Source: Chryseobacterium aureum
GTDB taxonomy: Bacteria; Bacteroidota; Bacteroidia; Flavobacteriales; Weeksellaceae
Length of the DNA stretch: 64,000 nt
Assembly (NCBI RefSeq): GCF_003971235.1
Contig: NZ_CP034661.1
Location: 4,836,001-4,900,000 of the forward strand
Direction of reading: 5' to 3'
Part shown: one piece after another, positions 1 through 8,542 of the stretch
How positions within the stretch are numbered: position 1 is the first letter of the stretch
Layout: every line of letters starts with the position of its first letter
Made by a program: the position numbers and the translations under genes
Notes under the pieces: generated by a model
Seen by the model: the letters and a program-made list of their open reading frames with translations, nothing else
What the model was told of the DNA's origin: nothing
The model's database searches: none

Positions 1-2
1 TG

Positions 3-194
3 GAAAATGAAATTGATGATGTTATGCAATCCCTAAAGGCGGGAGATATGGAAGCTTCAGTTGGTAACGTACTAATCCAAACTTTAAAATGGAAGATGGC
101 TAAATTCTATCCTAAAATGTTTGGTGATAAATTAGACGTAGAGGCTAACGGTAATTTAAATATTACTTGGAACGAAGAAAAGACGTATGAGTAA
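3..194 (+). CDS. Terminase small subunit, C-terminal part (5' end outside window)
   Basis: Open in frame from the left edge to a TAA that overlaps the start of the large terminase gene (TAATG). The visible 63 residues contain WKMAKFYPKMFGDKLDV, a stretch typical of the C-terminal part of phage small terminase subunits, followed by an acidic tail. The small subunit recognises the packaging site on phage DNA and hands it to the motor. The call rests on this short motif plus its place directly before TerL; the DNA-binding N-terminus cannot be seen. Confidence 0.75.
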   Translation, partial: ENEIDDVMQSLKAGDMEASVGNVLIQTLKWKMAKFYPKMFGDKLDVEANGNLNITWNEEKTYE

Positions 195-1498
195 TGAGGT
201 TGTCAAAAAAGCAAACAATTGCTCTTGACTATTTAGAAGACGGAGTAACGAATGAAATAGGATATGGAGGCGGGGCCGGAGGTGGTAAATCTATTCTAGG
301 CTGTTACTGGCAGTTAAAAAACCGTTTGAAATATCCAGATACCCGTGGGCTTATTGGCAGGGCGTCATTGAAGACTTTAAAGGAAACGACATTGCAGTCT
401 TTTTTTTATGTTGCAAACCAACAGGGGTTGAAGGCAAACATTCATTACAAATTCAATGCTCAGTCAAACCAAATACTTTTCCCGAATAAATCAATCATTT
501 TTTTAAAAGACCTTTTCCTTTATCCTTCGGACCCAAACTTTGACGAGCTGGGATCGCTGGAAATAACTGATCTTTTCATTGACGAAACGGCTCAGATAAC
601 AAAGAAGGCATGGGATATTGCTCAGTCAAGGATAAGGTATAACTTGGATATGTACGGTTTGGTTCCAAAAGCATTATGGACGTCTAACCCGTCTAAGAAC
701 TGGAATTACCAGGATTATTATTTACCTGACGAAAAAGGAGAAATGCCTAACAATAGAAAGTTTGTTCAATCGCTGGTCACTGATAATCCTTACATATCAA
801 AGCACTACATTGATAATCTACATAAACTGCCGGAAGTAGATAAGCAAAGGTTATTATATGGTAATTGGAGATATGATGATGATCCTGCAAGATTGATTGA
901 ATACGATAAAATCATTAATGCGTTTAGCAATTCATTTGTTTCAGAAGGGCAAAGATATATAACAGCTGATATTGCTCGTTTTGGTAGTGATAAAGCTGTC
1001 ATTATAGTTTGGTCAGGCTATCGAGTTCTAAAGATTGTTTCAATTGATAAATGCTCAATTACAGAGCTTGCCGAAAGAATAAAGTTATTAGCAAGAGAAT
1101 ATAGTGTTCCGGTTAATAACATAGTTTGTGATGAAGATGGTGTAGGCGGTGGAGTAGTCGATATTTTAGGCTGTAAAGGATTTGTTAACAATGCAAAACC
1201 ATTTGAAGAAAACGAATCTATTGTTCAGTATCAAAACCTTAAATCTCAATGTTATTTTCATCTGTCATATAAATTCAACTCAGATCTTATTTATATAGGA
1301 GAAACCGAGTATAAAGAGGTTATTATTCAAGAACTGGAGCAAGTCAAACGGCATAACATTGACAAAGATGGAAAACTGGCTGTTATTCCAAAGGAAAAAG
1401 TAAAAGAACTATTGGGAAGGTCTCCGGATTATTCTGATGCATTAATGATGCGTATGTATTTCAAACTAGAACCAAAACAAGAAGTGTTTGTTTTTTAA
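194..1498 (+). CDS. terL: Terminase large subunit (packaging ATPase/nuclease)
   Basis: Motor that cuts concatemeric phage DNA and pumps it into the prohead. The N-terminal ATPase shows a glycine-rich Walker A (residues 25-33, GGGAGGGKS) and Walker B with the catalytic acid (LFIDE, D130/E131). The C-terminal RNase H-like nuclease shows its three expected acidic positions: D259 in ADIARFG, D313 in VCDEDGVGGG and D415 in PDYSDAL. The length of 434 residues is normal. Start ATG overlaps the stop of the small subunit, indicating coupled translation. Both halves look intact. Confidence 0.95.
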   Translation: MRLSKKQTIALDYLEDGVTNEIGYGGGAGGGKSILGCYWQLKNRLKYPDTRGLIGRASLKTLKETTLQSFFYVANQQGLKANIHYKFNAQSNQILFPNKSIIFLKDLFLYPSDPNFDELGSLEITDLFIDETAQITKKAWDIAQSRIRYNLDMYGLVPKALWTSNPSKNWNYQDYYLPDEKGEMPNNRKFVQSLVTDNPYISKHYIDNLHKLPEVDKQRLLYGNWRYDDDPARLIEYDKIINAFSNSFVSEGQRYITADIARFGSDKAVIIVWSGYRVLKIVSIDKCSITELAERIKLLAREYSVPVNNIVCDEDGVGGGVVDILGCKGFVNNAKPFEENESIVQYQNLKSQCYFHLSYKFNSDLIYIGETEYKEVIIQELEQVKRHNIDKDGKLAVIPKEKVKELLGRSPDYSDALMMRMYFKLEPKQEVFVF

Positions 1499-1508
1499 TT
1501 AAAAAATT

Positions 1509-1817
1509 ATGGAAGGAAATTTTAGAGTGCTTCAAACGGCAGAAAATGAATTCAGAATTCAAAAGGAAGTAATAAGACAGGAAAACAAACCTGTTTATAT
1601 ATTTAAAATTCCTATTTGGATAAAGACTGTTGACGTAAGCGTATGGCAAAATGTAGATAAACATGGAATTGTTATTTCAATGTTTAATATTTTGAGATCA
1701 GATCCGGCAATTTATGCAGATAGAGATTCAGCAATCAGGAGAATAAATTACATAAAGGAATATCCTAAAGTTGTTTATACCGATGTATCTCCATTATACC
1801 AAAATATATGTAAATGA
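1509..1817 (+). CDS. Unknown phage protein, 102 aa
   Basis: Not recognised. A soluble, mixed-charge protein without signal peptide or membrane segment, lying 10 bp after terL and before the first late-promoter-like element. Its position between terminase and portal suggests packaging or head function, but nothing in the sequence proves this. It is the last gene before a 38-bp gap that holds element A. Confidence 0.65.
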   Translation: MEGNFRVLQTAENEFRIQKEVIRQENKPVYIFKIPIWIKTVDVSVWQNVDKHGIVISMFNILRSDPAIYADRDSAIRRINYIKEYPKVVYTDVSPLYQNICK

Positions 1818-1824
1818 CAAATTT

Positions 1825-1842
1825 TCACTATATTAGAGATAA
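1825..1842 (+). promoter_or_regulatory. Late element A (18-bp repeated motif)
   Basis: Exact copy of TCACTATATTAGAGATAA, ending 13 bp before the portal start codon and lying in one of the few real gaps of the late region. The core TATATTAG differs from the Bacteroidota -7 box TAnnTTTG at one position. No TTG is present at the -33 distance. A promoter role is inferred from the shared sequence, position and spacing of five copies. Confidence 0.7.
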
Positions 1843-1855
1843 ATGAAGTTAGGAA

Positions 1856-3268
1856 ATGGCGAAGGATAATTTTTGGGGTAGGATGTTTGGCGGTGCTTTT
1901 GGAAGCCAAAAAACATGGGATAACGCATTTAATAAAGCTTGGTATCAATTCTTAGGCGGACAGGCTGCACAATACGACTACAAAGACTCTACATACTTAG
2001 AAAAAGGCTATGGTATTAATCCGGATGTGTTCTCTGTTGTTACTCAGATGTGTGACAAGACAAAGGCGGTTCCTTATGCTGTAAAAAAAGTGAAAGATAA
2101 GCAAAGTCTTTCTAAATTATCATCATTACGTAACGCAACCAATGGGAATTACTCTACCAAACAATTAGCTGATAAATTTATTCTTGAATCTAAGGCGTAC
2201 GAAGACAAAGAAATGCTTTTCCCGCTTGAAAAACCCAATCCCAACCAAACATGGGGAGATATTCACGCTTTATTTAAGCTATTTCTAAAAATGACAGGTA
2301 ATTTTTACCTTCTTATGGTTTGGCCAGAAGACGGAATGAATTCTGGAGTTCCCAAACTTGTTTACGTTCTGCCTTCCCACAAAATGAAGATAGTACTGAA
2401 AGAGAATGCAGATGTGATGTATGATGCAGATCCGATCGATTATTACATGCTTCGAGACGGTGATCAAAACATTGTATTTCCTGCAGAAAAGGTGATTCAC
2501 ATTAAAACACCTAATCCTTTCTATGATTTACAAGGAGAACAGCTTTATGGACTATCCCCAATAAAAGCCTTATTACGTAATATAGAGTCTTCAAACGAAG
2601 CCTTGAACAATAATGTGAAAACTCTAAAGAATGCGGGAGTGTTTGGATTCTTTTCAGGCAAGGATAGCGCAATGACTCCTGATCAAGCTAAACAGCTTAA
2701 ACAAACGCTTTTTGATATGGATAAAGACGCTGGAAGGCTTTCTAAAATTGGTGGACTTTCTGTGCCTATTGAATTCACAAAACTATCAGTGGACACAAAG
2801 GACATGTTACCGTTTGATTATCTAAAGTTCGATCAAAAACAGATATGTAACGTACTCGGCTGGTCCGATGCTTTGTTGAATAATGATGATGGCGGTAAAT
2901 ACGATAAGCAGAAAGAAGAGCGCAAAAGAGTAATTACAGATAATATTCAGCCGGATCTTATTCTTTTTGACCAAGCATTAACAGAAAGGTTTATCCGTAG
3001 GTTTAAAGGCTATGAAAACGCTGTTTTGGAGCATGACATAACAGAACTACCAGAAATGCAGGAAGATTATAAAGCCATGGTAGAATGGATGGAAAAAGCA
3101 CCATTAACTGAGAATGAAAAACGTACTGCGTTGAAATATGAAACACTTGATTTAGATGGCATGGACTCGGTATGGATTGATAGTAATAAAAAACGCATAG
3201 ATGAAGTCGGAATAACCGCTTCAGACGTGCAAAAATCTTATGAATACTTAAAAAATGATATGGTATGA
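1856..3268 (+). CDS. Phage portal protein (HK97/SPP1-like)
   Basis: Forms the dodecameric ring at the capsid vertex through which DNA enters and to which the tail attaches. Evidence: 470 residues, the usual size; the region around residues 220-240 (YGLSPIKALLRNIESSNEAL) matches the conserved portal wing/clip segment, followed by a long helical core; and it sits between terminase and the minor head/protease genes. The C-terminus is rich in charged helices. The stop overlaps the next start (ATGA). It is the first gene of the unit opened by element A. Confidence 0.92.
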   Translation: MAKDNFWGRMFGGAFGSQKTWDNAFNKAWYQFLGGQAAQYDYKDSTYLEKGYGINPDVFSVVTQMCDKTKAVPYAVKKVKDKQSLSKLSSLRNATNGNYSTKQLADKFILESKAYEDKEMLFPLEKPNPNQTWGDIHALFKLFLKMTGNFYLLMVWPEDGMNSGVPKLVYVLPSHKMKIVLKENADVMYDADPIDYYMLRDGDQNIVFPAEKVIHIKTPNPFYDLQGEQLYGLSPIKALLRNIESSNEALNNNVKTLKNAGVFGFFSGKDSAMTPDQAKQLKQTLFDMDKDAGRLSKIGGLSVPIEFTKLSVDTKDMLPFDYLKFDQKQICNVLGWSDALLNNDDGGKYDKQKEERKRVITDNIQPDLILFDQALTERFIRRFKGYENAVLEHDITELPEMQEDYKAMVEWMEKAPLTENEKRTALKYETLDLDGMDSVWIDSNKKRIDEVGITASDVQKSYEYLKNDMV

Positions 3269-3633
3269 TAACAAAGAAAATGGTACTTGAATTTCATGAG
3301 CAAAGATTGAAATCAACAGTTAAAATTATCGAAGCTTTACGTGAGTTAAAGAAAACTAATCTAATGACTCCTTTAATCGATAGAGAGATTGAAATGCAGG
3401 AAGGCGAACGTGATTTTACAAACGAAACGTTAACGTTACTTAAGCAAGAAGACAATGATAACGTAATTGTTTTAGGTGAAACTAAATGCGGGGAAGTTAT
3501 CCAAGGTGAAAAAAAAGGAAATGAAATATCCTTTAGAATTAAAGGCAGTGATTTGCTGGAAGTGCTGGATAGGGTGAAGGAAAAAAGCAACATTCCAGAT
3601 CACAGAAATCCACCTAATCCACCAGCTAAATAA
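3265..3633 (+). CDS. Unknown phage head-region protein, 122 aa
   Basis: Not recognised. The first 70 residues are predicted helical and highly charged; a lysine/glutamate-rich segment follows and the end is proline-rich (NPPNPPAK). It overlaps both neighbours (ATGA at the portal stop, TAATG at the next start), so it is translationally coupled between portal and minor head protein. That position suits a small head-assembly factor. The complementary strand has an open frame too, but the coupling supports this one. Confidence 0.7.
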   Translation: MITKKMVLEFHEQRLKSTVKIIEALRELKKTNLMTPLIDREIEMQEGERDFTNETLTLLKQEDNDNVIVLGETKCGEVIQGEKKGNEISFRIKGSDLLEVLDRVKEKSNIPDHRNPPNPPAK

Positions 3634-4430
3634 TGTCTGATCAGGTTTACAATTCATACATTCAACACTTCAACGCTTACGAGGCAAAGGCGTTGAAACT
3701 TTTGATTGCTGAATTTGGAAGGCAATTAAAGGCTATTAAATTTGACAACCTGACTTTTGAAAACGCCAAGTATGTAATAGTTTTAAACTTCGATGAAGAA
3801 AGTCTTAAGAATACTCTTTACAAAGTACATTATACCATTGGCAAGGCATACGGAACATTCATAGCTAAACAGCTCAGAAAAGACAACCCGATACAGCTAA
3901 AAAAATGGAAACCACTGCCTTTTTTTAACGAAGAGTTTCAGCGTTTTCTTATACAGTACTATTCGAAGTATGGTGGAGCTTTAATCAGGACTTTATCCGA
4001 AACAATGACGGCTTCCGTAGTTTCGGAAATATCCAAGGGAACATATGAAAACGAAACCGTTGAAGAAATGCGCGACAGGATTTATAAAACCGTTAATAAG
4101 CGAGATTTCTATCTATGGCAAGCTATGAGAATAGCCAGAACCGAAACCGGGTTTGCTATGAATTCAGCCAAAGATATTGCTGGACAAACTTCAGGTGTGT
4201 TAATGCAAAAAGTTTGGATAGGCCGAAATGATGGAAGAGAAAGAGCTTCACATATTCGCGCTAACGGACAGAAAGTAGACCAAAATGAAATGTTTTCCGT
4301 TGGCGGTATTAAAATGAAGCATCCTGGGGATAGAGAAAACGGAACCGCTGAAGAAACAATTAACTGTAGATGTACATTTGGTTACGAGGCCAAAAGAGAC
4401 GAAAACGGACGATTAATTTTTACGGATTGA
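3633..4430 (+). CDS. Minor head protein (SPP1 gp7 / Mu F family)
   Basis: A head morphogenesis protein, present in few copies and thought to act at the portal vertex. The C-terminal half carries the family signature: ARTETGFAMNSA near residue 170, a WIGRNDGRERASH segment with the conserved histidine, and the closing NCRC box near residue 248. The N-terminal half is helical and variable, as usual. The length of 265 residues fits. Start overlaps the previous stop (TAATG). Confidence 0.9.
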   Translation: MSDQVYNSYIQHFNAYEAKALKLLIAEFGRQLKAIKFDNLTFENAKYVIVLNFDEESLKNTLYKVHYTIGKAYGTFIAKQLRKDNPIQLKKWKPLPFFNEEFQRFLIQYYSKYGGALIRTLSETMTASVVSEISKGTYENETVEEMRDRIYKTVNKRDFYLWQAMRIARTETGFAMNSAKDIAGQTSGVLMQKVWIGRNDGRERASHIRANGQKVDQNEMFSVGGIKMKHPGDRENGTAEETINCRCTFGYEAKRDENGRLIFTD

Positions 4431-4448
4431 TACATAATCAAAATAAAA

Positions 4449-4466
4449 TCACTATATTAGAGATAA
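4449..4466 (+). promoter_or_regulatory. Late element B (18-bp repeated motif)
   Basis: Exact copy of TCACTATATTAGAGATAA, 12 bp before the start of the prohead protease in a 48-bp gap. A TTG occurs 23 bp upstream of its TATATTAG core. A GAGGAAAA stretch follows before the start codon. Confidence 0.7.
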
Positions 4467-4478
4467 TGACGAGGAAAA

Positions 4479-5195
4479 ATGAAGGGGATTTTAGAGATTA
4501 AAGACTTTACAGGAAGTGTACAAGATGTAGACTTTAAAAATCGCATCGTTACCGGGTACTTTAACAATTGGGACTCTATCGACTCTGATAGGGACGTAAT
4601 AAGAAAAGGTGCTGGACAAAAATCTATTAATGAAAGAAAGAATCAAATATTCTTTCTAAATCAGCATGACTGGTCACAGCCTCATGGATTCGCTAAAGAA
4701 TTAAACGAGGATAATGTAGGTACTGCATTTGTTAGTAATCCGCTTCCTAATACTTCTTATTCGAATGATGCTCTTATTCTATACCAAGAAGGCATTGTGA
4801 AAGAACATAGTTTTGGGTTCCAGACTTTAAAATCAAATCAAATCAAAATCAATGGAGAGGTTGTAAGAGAGATAACGGAATATAAACTATACGAATTCTC
4901 TAACGTAACACTAGGCGCAAACTCAAATACTCCATTCACTGGATTTAAATCAAAATTTGAAAGCGTAAACGATTTAAACTTAGAAGTTAAAAAGCTTTTA
5001 GGCGTATTTCGTAATGCAAGTATATCAGATGAATTAGGCTGTCAATTAGAAATAGCTATTAAAATGCTACAATTACAAGCCTACGAACTAGGAAAAACCG
5101 AAAACACTCAAAGTAAAAATGAGCCGTCCGCAGACACTCAAATGAAAACTTATGAGCCGTTATTAAATACATTAACAAGTTTTAAAATCAATTAA
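4479..5195 (+). CDS. Prohead protease (HK97 family, S78-like)
   Basis: Serine protease that matures the prohead by cutting the capsid protein's N-terminal scaffold arm. The first about 160 residues form the protease: H63 in the NQHDW box and S111 in KEHSFGF match the catalytic His and Ser of the family, and EFSNVTLGANSNTPF around residues 150-165 is the usual third block. The last 70 residues are a polar, probably flexible tail. The gene sits 1 bp before the capsid gene and opens the unit driven by element B. Confidence 0.92.
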   Translation: MKGILEIKDFTGSVQDVDFKNRIVTGYFNNWDSIDSDRDVIRKGAGQKSINERKNQIFFLNQHDWSQPHGFAKELNEDNVGTAFVSNPLPNTSYSNDALILYQEGIVKEHSFGFQTLKSNQIKINGEVVREITEYKLYEFSNVTLGANSNTPFTGFKSKFESVNDLNLEVKKLLGVFRNASISDELGCQLEIAIKMLQLQAYELGKTENTQSKNEPSADTQMKTYEPLLNTLTSFKIN

Positions 5196-5196
5196 A

Positions 5197-6471
5197 ATGA
5201 ACGAGGAATTAGAAAAGAAATTGAACGAAGCTCTAGAAGGTATTAAAGGGCAAATTAAAGATTTCGAAAAGAATGCGGGCGAAAAATCAGCCGAGCAATA
5301 TAAGGAGTTGGAGACGAAAATGTCAGAACTTCAAAAACAAATCGAAGACGGGCTAAAGGCTGCTGATAATTCACATGAGGTAAAAGACTCTTTGGAGAAA
5401 ATGCAGGATCATTTGGACAAGCTGGATATTAAACTTCAGAAATCCGGATCCGTAAAAGGGCTTTCTCAGACAATTGATCAGGAGATTAAATCAGCATTTG
5501 AAAAAGAGAATATTACAAAGGGATTATCTGAAATGAAATCAACTCAGATGATTTCAGTAAACTTTGAAGTAAAGGCAGCAAGTACTATGATGTTATCTGC
5601 TTATGCTGGCGATAGACTTACAACTGATATTGATAGGAATATTTCTAAGGCACCTAATAGAATGCCGTTATTTAGAAATTTAGTCAATGTAAGCACTATT
5701 AAAGGGAATAAGGTTACTTGGGTAAACAAAGAAGCTAATGAAGGCGGCGCAGGAATGACCGCTGAAGGTGCTTTAAAATCACAGGTGTCATGGACCTATA
5801 CAGAAGAAAGTGCAGATGTTAAGAAAATTACTGAATTCATTAAGGTATCAAAAGAATCCTTAGATGATCTAGATTTTTTAAGATCTGAAATTAATACAGA
5901 ACTTATCGAAGGAGTAGAACTAAAACTCGATGAACAAATTTCAAGTGGAGATGGAACAGGTCTTAATCTTAAAGGTATTTTACCACAAGTGCCTGTATTT
6001 AATGTAACTGGTACGCCTCTGGACAAGTCAGTTTTCAATGCAAACAAGCGAGATGTATTAAGATCTGCTGTAGCCTTAATTAGAAAAAACAGATTTAATG
6101 CTAACTACATTGTTATTAATCCGATGGACGGAGCAACAATGGAGCTGGAAAAGGGTAAAGATGGTCATTATATTTTGCCTCCATTCACATCTGTAGATGG
6201 AACTAAAATTGGCGCAACTTTAATCATCGAAAATGAAGCAATTGCTGAAGGAGACTTTTTAGCGGGTGATTTTACAAAATCTAACTTAAGAATTAAAGAA
6301 GAGATCAATATTAACATTGGGCATTCAGATGATGATTTTGTAAAAAACTTAGTAACAATTCTTGCCGAAATGAGAGCTGTACATTATATCAAAAAGCATC
6401 ATAAGCCAGCATTTGTTAAAGGAACATTTGCTACGGCAATTACAGCAATCGACAAGCCGGAAACAGTTTAA
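5197..6471 (+). CDS. Major capsid protein (HK97 fold)
   Basis: Main shell protein. Residues 1-90 are an acidic and lysine-rich coiled coil, the scaffold (delta) domain that the upstream protease should remove. The HK97 fold begins near residue 125 and includes the recognisable stretch APNRMPLFRNLVNVSTIKGN, then KVTWVNKEANEGG and the spine helix ESLDDLDFLRSEINTELIEG. The length of 424 residues is normal for a capsid with a built-in scaffold. A strong terminator follows the stop, which suits a very highly expressed gene that ends its transcript. Confidence 0.95.
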   Translation: MNEELEKKLNEALEGIKGQIKDFEKNAGEKSAEQYKELETKMSELQKQIEDGLKAADNSHEVKDSLEKMQDHLDKLDIKLQKSGSVKGLSQTIDQEIKSAFEKENITKGLSEMKSTQMISVNFEVKAASTMMLSAYAGDRLTTDIDRNISKAPNRMPLFRNLVNVSTIKGNKVTWVNKEANEGGAGMTAEGALKSQVSWTYTEESADVKKITEFIKVSKESLDDLDFLRSEINTELIEGVELKLDEQISSGDGTGLNLKGILPQVPVFNVTGTPLDKSVFNANKRDVLRSAVALIRKNRFNANYIVINPMDGATMELEKGKDGHYILPPFTSVDGTKIGATLIIENEAIAEGDFLAGDFTKSNLRIKEEININIGHSDDDFVKNLVTILAEMRAVHYIKKHHKPAFVKGTFATAITAIDKPETV

Positions 6472-6497
6472 ACATTTTTTTGCATAATTATTATTTT

Positions 6498-6527
6498 CCA
6501 CACCTGTAAAGGGTGTGGTTTTTATTT
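6498..6527 (+). terminator. Intrinsic terminator after capsid gene
   Basis: CCACACC (6498-6504), 7-nt loop, GGTGTGG (6512-6518), then TTTTTATTT. It closes the element-B unit. It also shows that the in-frame ATG at 6513 inside the stem is not the start of the next gene. Confidence 0.85.
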
Positions 6528-6543
6528 GAAATTAAACTGAAAA

Positions 6544-6561
6544 TCACTATATTAGATATAA
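6544..6561 (+). promoter_or_regulatory. Late element C (18-bp repeated motif)
   Basis: TCACTATATTAGATATAA, one change from the consensus, placed between the capsid terminator and the next gene, 17 bp before its ATG. A TTG lies 19 bp upstream of the TATATTAG core. Directly following a terminator, some new transcription start is needed here, which is the best single argument that the element is a promoter. Confidence 0.7.
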
Positions 6562-6578
6562 ACCTAAAAAGAATTAAG

Positions 6579-6809
6579 ATGAAGATAAGAATGATTCAGC
6601 CAGCGCCTGACAAGAATGATGCAAGTAAAATGTACAGCGTTGGCGATGTAGTTGATTTAGGAGCAGAGAGAAACAGGAGTGCTGTTAATAGAAGACTAGC
6701 TGTGTGGGTAGACGAAAAGGGAGCTGAAAAGCCTGTGATTCCTACCGACAAGAAAGAGAAGGTAGAAAAAGGCAATACCAAGAAGATTGCAACTAAAAGA
6801 GAGGAATAG
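6579..6809 (+). CDS. Small phage protein, 76 aa, unknown
   Basis: Not recognised. Starts at the ATG after element C; the longer reading from 6513 would begin inside the terminator hairpin. The N-terminal 50 residues (MKIRMIQPAPDKNDASKMY and a GDVVDLG turn) look like a small beta-rich domain; the rest is a lysine/glutamate-rich tail. Short proteins of this kind often follow the capsid gene of siphoviruses, where some act in decoration or head completion. That role is only inferred. Confidence 0.7.
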   Translation: MKIRMIQPAPDKNDASKMYSVGDVVDLGAERNRSAVNRRLAVWVDEKGAEKPVIPTDKKEKVEKGNTKKIATKREE

Positions 6810-6813
6810 CATA

Positions 6814-7281
6814 ATGGCAAACAGTTACGATCACATATTGTCAGTAGATGACGTTAAGCGTTACTTAAGGCTGGATTCGGACTTTACCGATGATGATAAT
6901 GACTTGGAAAGAATGATTGCTTCTGCTTTTGGATATATTGAAAAGCAAACACAGCATATTTTCAAACCACAAGACAAGACATATCGAAAAGACTATTCAC
7001 ATTATGTAAATATCTATGATCACCCAATTAATACAACTACTTTTCCAGATAATGAAGTGCCTCTTTATTATCCTGGCTTTGTCAGGTTTTGCGGAATTGA
7101 TTCTATCACGGTGAACGTTGGATACGCTTCAAAAGATAATGCTCCATCTGAACTTATTGATTGTGCGCTTCAAATGATAAAAGTTTGGTATTACGAAGCC
7201 GAAAAAAACGTAAACACAACTTTACTTCCGGAGAATGTGAAACAGATTATATACACTAATAGACGTTTTATAGCATGTTAG
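6814..7281 (+). CDS. Head-tail connector protein (HK97 gp6-like)
   Basis: Adaptor ring below the portal. The N-terminus (SVDDVKRYLRLDSDFTDDD, then LERMIASAFGYIEKQT) is the typical helical start of gp6-like DNA packaging/connector proteins; a hydrophobic C-terminal helix follows. The ATG at 6814 gives 155 residues and is preferred over an in-frame ATG at 6787 that lies inside the previous gene. The end overlaps the next start by 7 bp. Confidence 0.85.
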   Translation: MANSYDHILSVDDVKRYLRLDSDFTDDDNDLERMIASAFGYIEKQTQHIFKPQDKTYRKDYSHYVNIYDHPINTTTFPDNEVPLYYPGFVRFCGIDSITVNVGYASKDNAPSELIDCALQMIKVWYYEAEKNVNTTLLPENVKQIIYTNRRFIAC

Positions 7282-7598
7282 CAAGGGAATATAACAGATT
7301 GATTGAGATATGGAATAAAACACATGTTCCTGACGGTTACGGAGGCAGCTTACCTGAGGATATATTTGTAAAAAAGATTTACGCTAAAATCACTACCAAT
7401 GCCGGCAGTAAATTTGTGAATTTTGGAATTCAAGAATTTAAAAATCCAGTTATTTTTTCCGTGAGGGATAAAAAGAATGATGTTGCTTACACTGAAAATC
7501 ATTTTGTAAAGTATCAAGGGAAACAGTTCTTTATCAAGGGTACTGATCATAAAGGACTCGAACAAATGGAACTTAATTTATTATGTGATGAGATTTAA
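7275..7598 (+). CDS. Head-tail joining / head closure protein
   Basis: Small beta-barrel protein of the phage head-tail joining family (SPP1 gp16-like), which caps the filled head. Evidence: 107 residues, an N-terminal YNRLIEIWNKTHVPDGYGG stretch with the usual tryptophan and glycine turn, the middle KIYAKITTNAG strand pair, and its place between gp6-like and gp10-like genes. It overlaps both neighbours, so the three are coupled. Confidence 0.82.
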   Translation: MLAREYNRLIEIWNKTHVPDGYGGSLPEDIFVKKIYAKITTNAGSKFVNFGIQEFKNPVIFSVRDKKNDVAYTENHFVKYQGKQFFIKGTDHKGLEQMELNLLCDEI

Positions 7599-8034
7599 AG
7601 GAACGCAAGAGACCATTAGAAAACTACGAAAATTAGGTCATGAGGGTGAAAATAAAATTAAACAAGTTACAGCTGTTGCTGCTAACGAGTTGGCGACAAA
7701 AGCAGCTCAGAATCTATCTTCATATAATGATGCTGATCCTACTGGAACCATTGCGCAATCAATTAATGCTAAGCCTAAAAATGACGGATTAATTTGGACT
7801 ATAGCGGTCAATCAAGTACCAATGGGCGCTTATCTAGAATTCGGTACAGGAACCTTTGTAGACATACCTGCCGGATGGGAAAAAATAGCTTGGGAATTTT
7901 ACGTAAACGGGCAAGGAACGCTACATCCAAGGCCGTATCTGTATCCAGCATATTATGAAGTTAGAAGGCAATATAAAAAAGATTTAAAAGATGCCTTAGA
8001 ACATTTAGTTAGGCAATATAATTCAATACGATAA
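7588..8034 (+). CDS. HK97 gp10-like tail completion protein
   Basis: Joins tail to head in HK97-type phages. The 148 residues include the family hallmarks: an N-terminal helix rich in Lys/Glu, AYLEFGTGTF near residue 90 and HPRPYLYPA near residue 118 before a last helix. Start ATG at 7588 is preferred over a GTG one codon earlier. It overlaps the previous gene by 11 bp and ends the element-C unit. Confidence 0.85.
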   Translation: MRFKGTQETIRKLRKLGHEGENKIKQVTAVAANELATKAAQNLSSYNDADPTGTIAQSINAKPKNDGLIWTIAVNQVPMGAYLEFGTGTFVDIPAGWEKIAWEFYVNGQGTLHPRPYLYPAYYEVRRQYKKDLKDALEHLVRQYNSIR

Positions 8035-8060
8035 GAGCTCATTTTTCAAGGAGTTTTTTT
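8033..8060 (+). terminator. Possible weak terminator
   Basis: An AAGAGCTC arm (8033-8040) can pair, with two G-T pairs, with GAGTTTTT (8051-8058) over a 10-nt loop, and runs into seven T. It is weak, but it lies directly after a gene end and before element D, the same layout as the capsid terminator and element C. Confidence 0.4.
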
Positions 8061-8088
8061 ATTTTATTATTTCGTAATTCGTTTTATT

Positions 8089-8106
8089 TCATTATATTAG
8101 AGATAA
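8089..8106 (+). promoter_or_regulatory. Late element D (18-bp repeated motif)
   Basis: TCATTATATTAGAGATAA, one change from the consensus, 13 bp before the ATG at 8120 in an 85-bp gap. It opens the tail unit (tail terminator to hub). Confidence 0.7.
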
Positions 8107-8119
8107 TGAGGTTGGAGTT

Positions 8120-8542
8120 ATGGTGAAGAATCCAGACAAATTTATCAGAAAGTATTTTAATGATACTCTTTCAAATATGGTAGTGAACGGAATACCCGTT
8201 AAACTATACGACACTACAACCCCAAACAAAGACTCGGCAATGATCATTTTATCCACTCAGAGTGGGTCAGATCAATGGAATAACAAATGTTCGCTTGACA
8301 AGATGCGTGATATAAACATTGATGTTATTACCAGGTATGCGGGTAATGTTGGAAGCAGGGTTTTATTAGACGATATTATTGAGGAAATTTTACATAGAAC
8401 TGAAGTCATCACTGTTGATCATTTCATTGTTCAATTCTACAACAAGTCATATCCGCTCGATTTAAATCAATCTACTTCAACCGAAACTATTTTTAGAAAA
8501 ATAATTAAATATTCATTAAAACTTACAGAAGATGGCAGGTGA
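8120..8542 (+). CDS. Probable tail terminator protein
   Basis: A 140-residue alpha/beta protein placed directly before the tube gene, the standard slot for the tail terminator/completion protein that caps the tube at the head end (lambda gpU, SPP1 gp17 type). Sequence similarity is not obvious to me; the call rests on position, size and the fold-like pattern of an N-terminal helix, strands (MIILSTQSGSD, INIDVITRYAGN) and a helix (LLDDIIEEILHR). It overlaps the tube gene by 11 bp. Confidence 0.6.
   Translation: MVKNPDKFIRKYFNDTLSNMVVNGIPVKLYDTTTPNKDSAMIILSTQSGSDQWNNKCSLDKMRDINIDVITRYAGNVGSRVLLDDIIEEILHRTEVITVDHFIVQFYNKSYPLDLNQSTSTETIFRKIIKYSLKLTEDGR

Noticed and set aside
1825..1842. Similarity of the late element to a T7-type promoter (CACTATA)
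   Set aside because: Only seven bases agree, the following bases differ, and no single-subunit RNA polymerase gene is seen in the part of the phage visible here.
6513..6578. N-terminal extension of the 76-aa phage protein from ATG 6513
   Set aside because: The ATG is inside the terminator stem and upstream of late element C.
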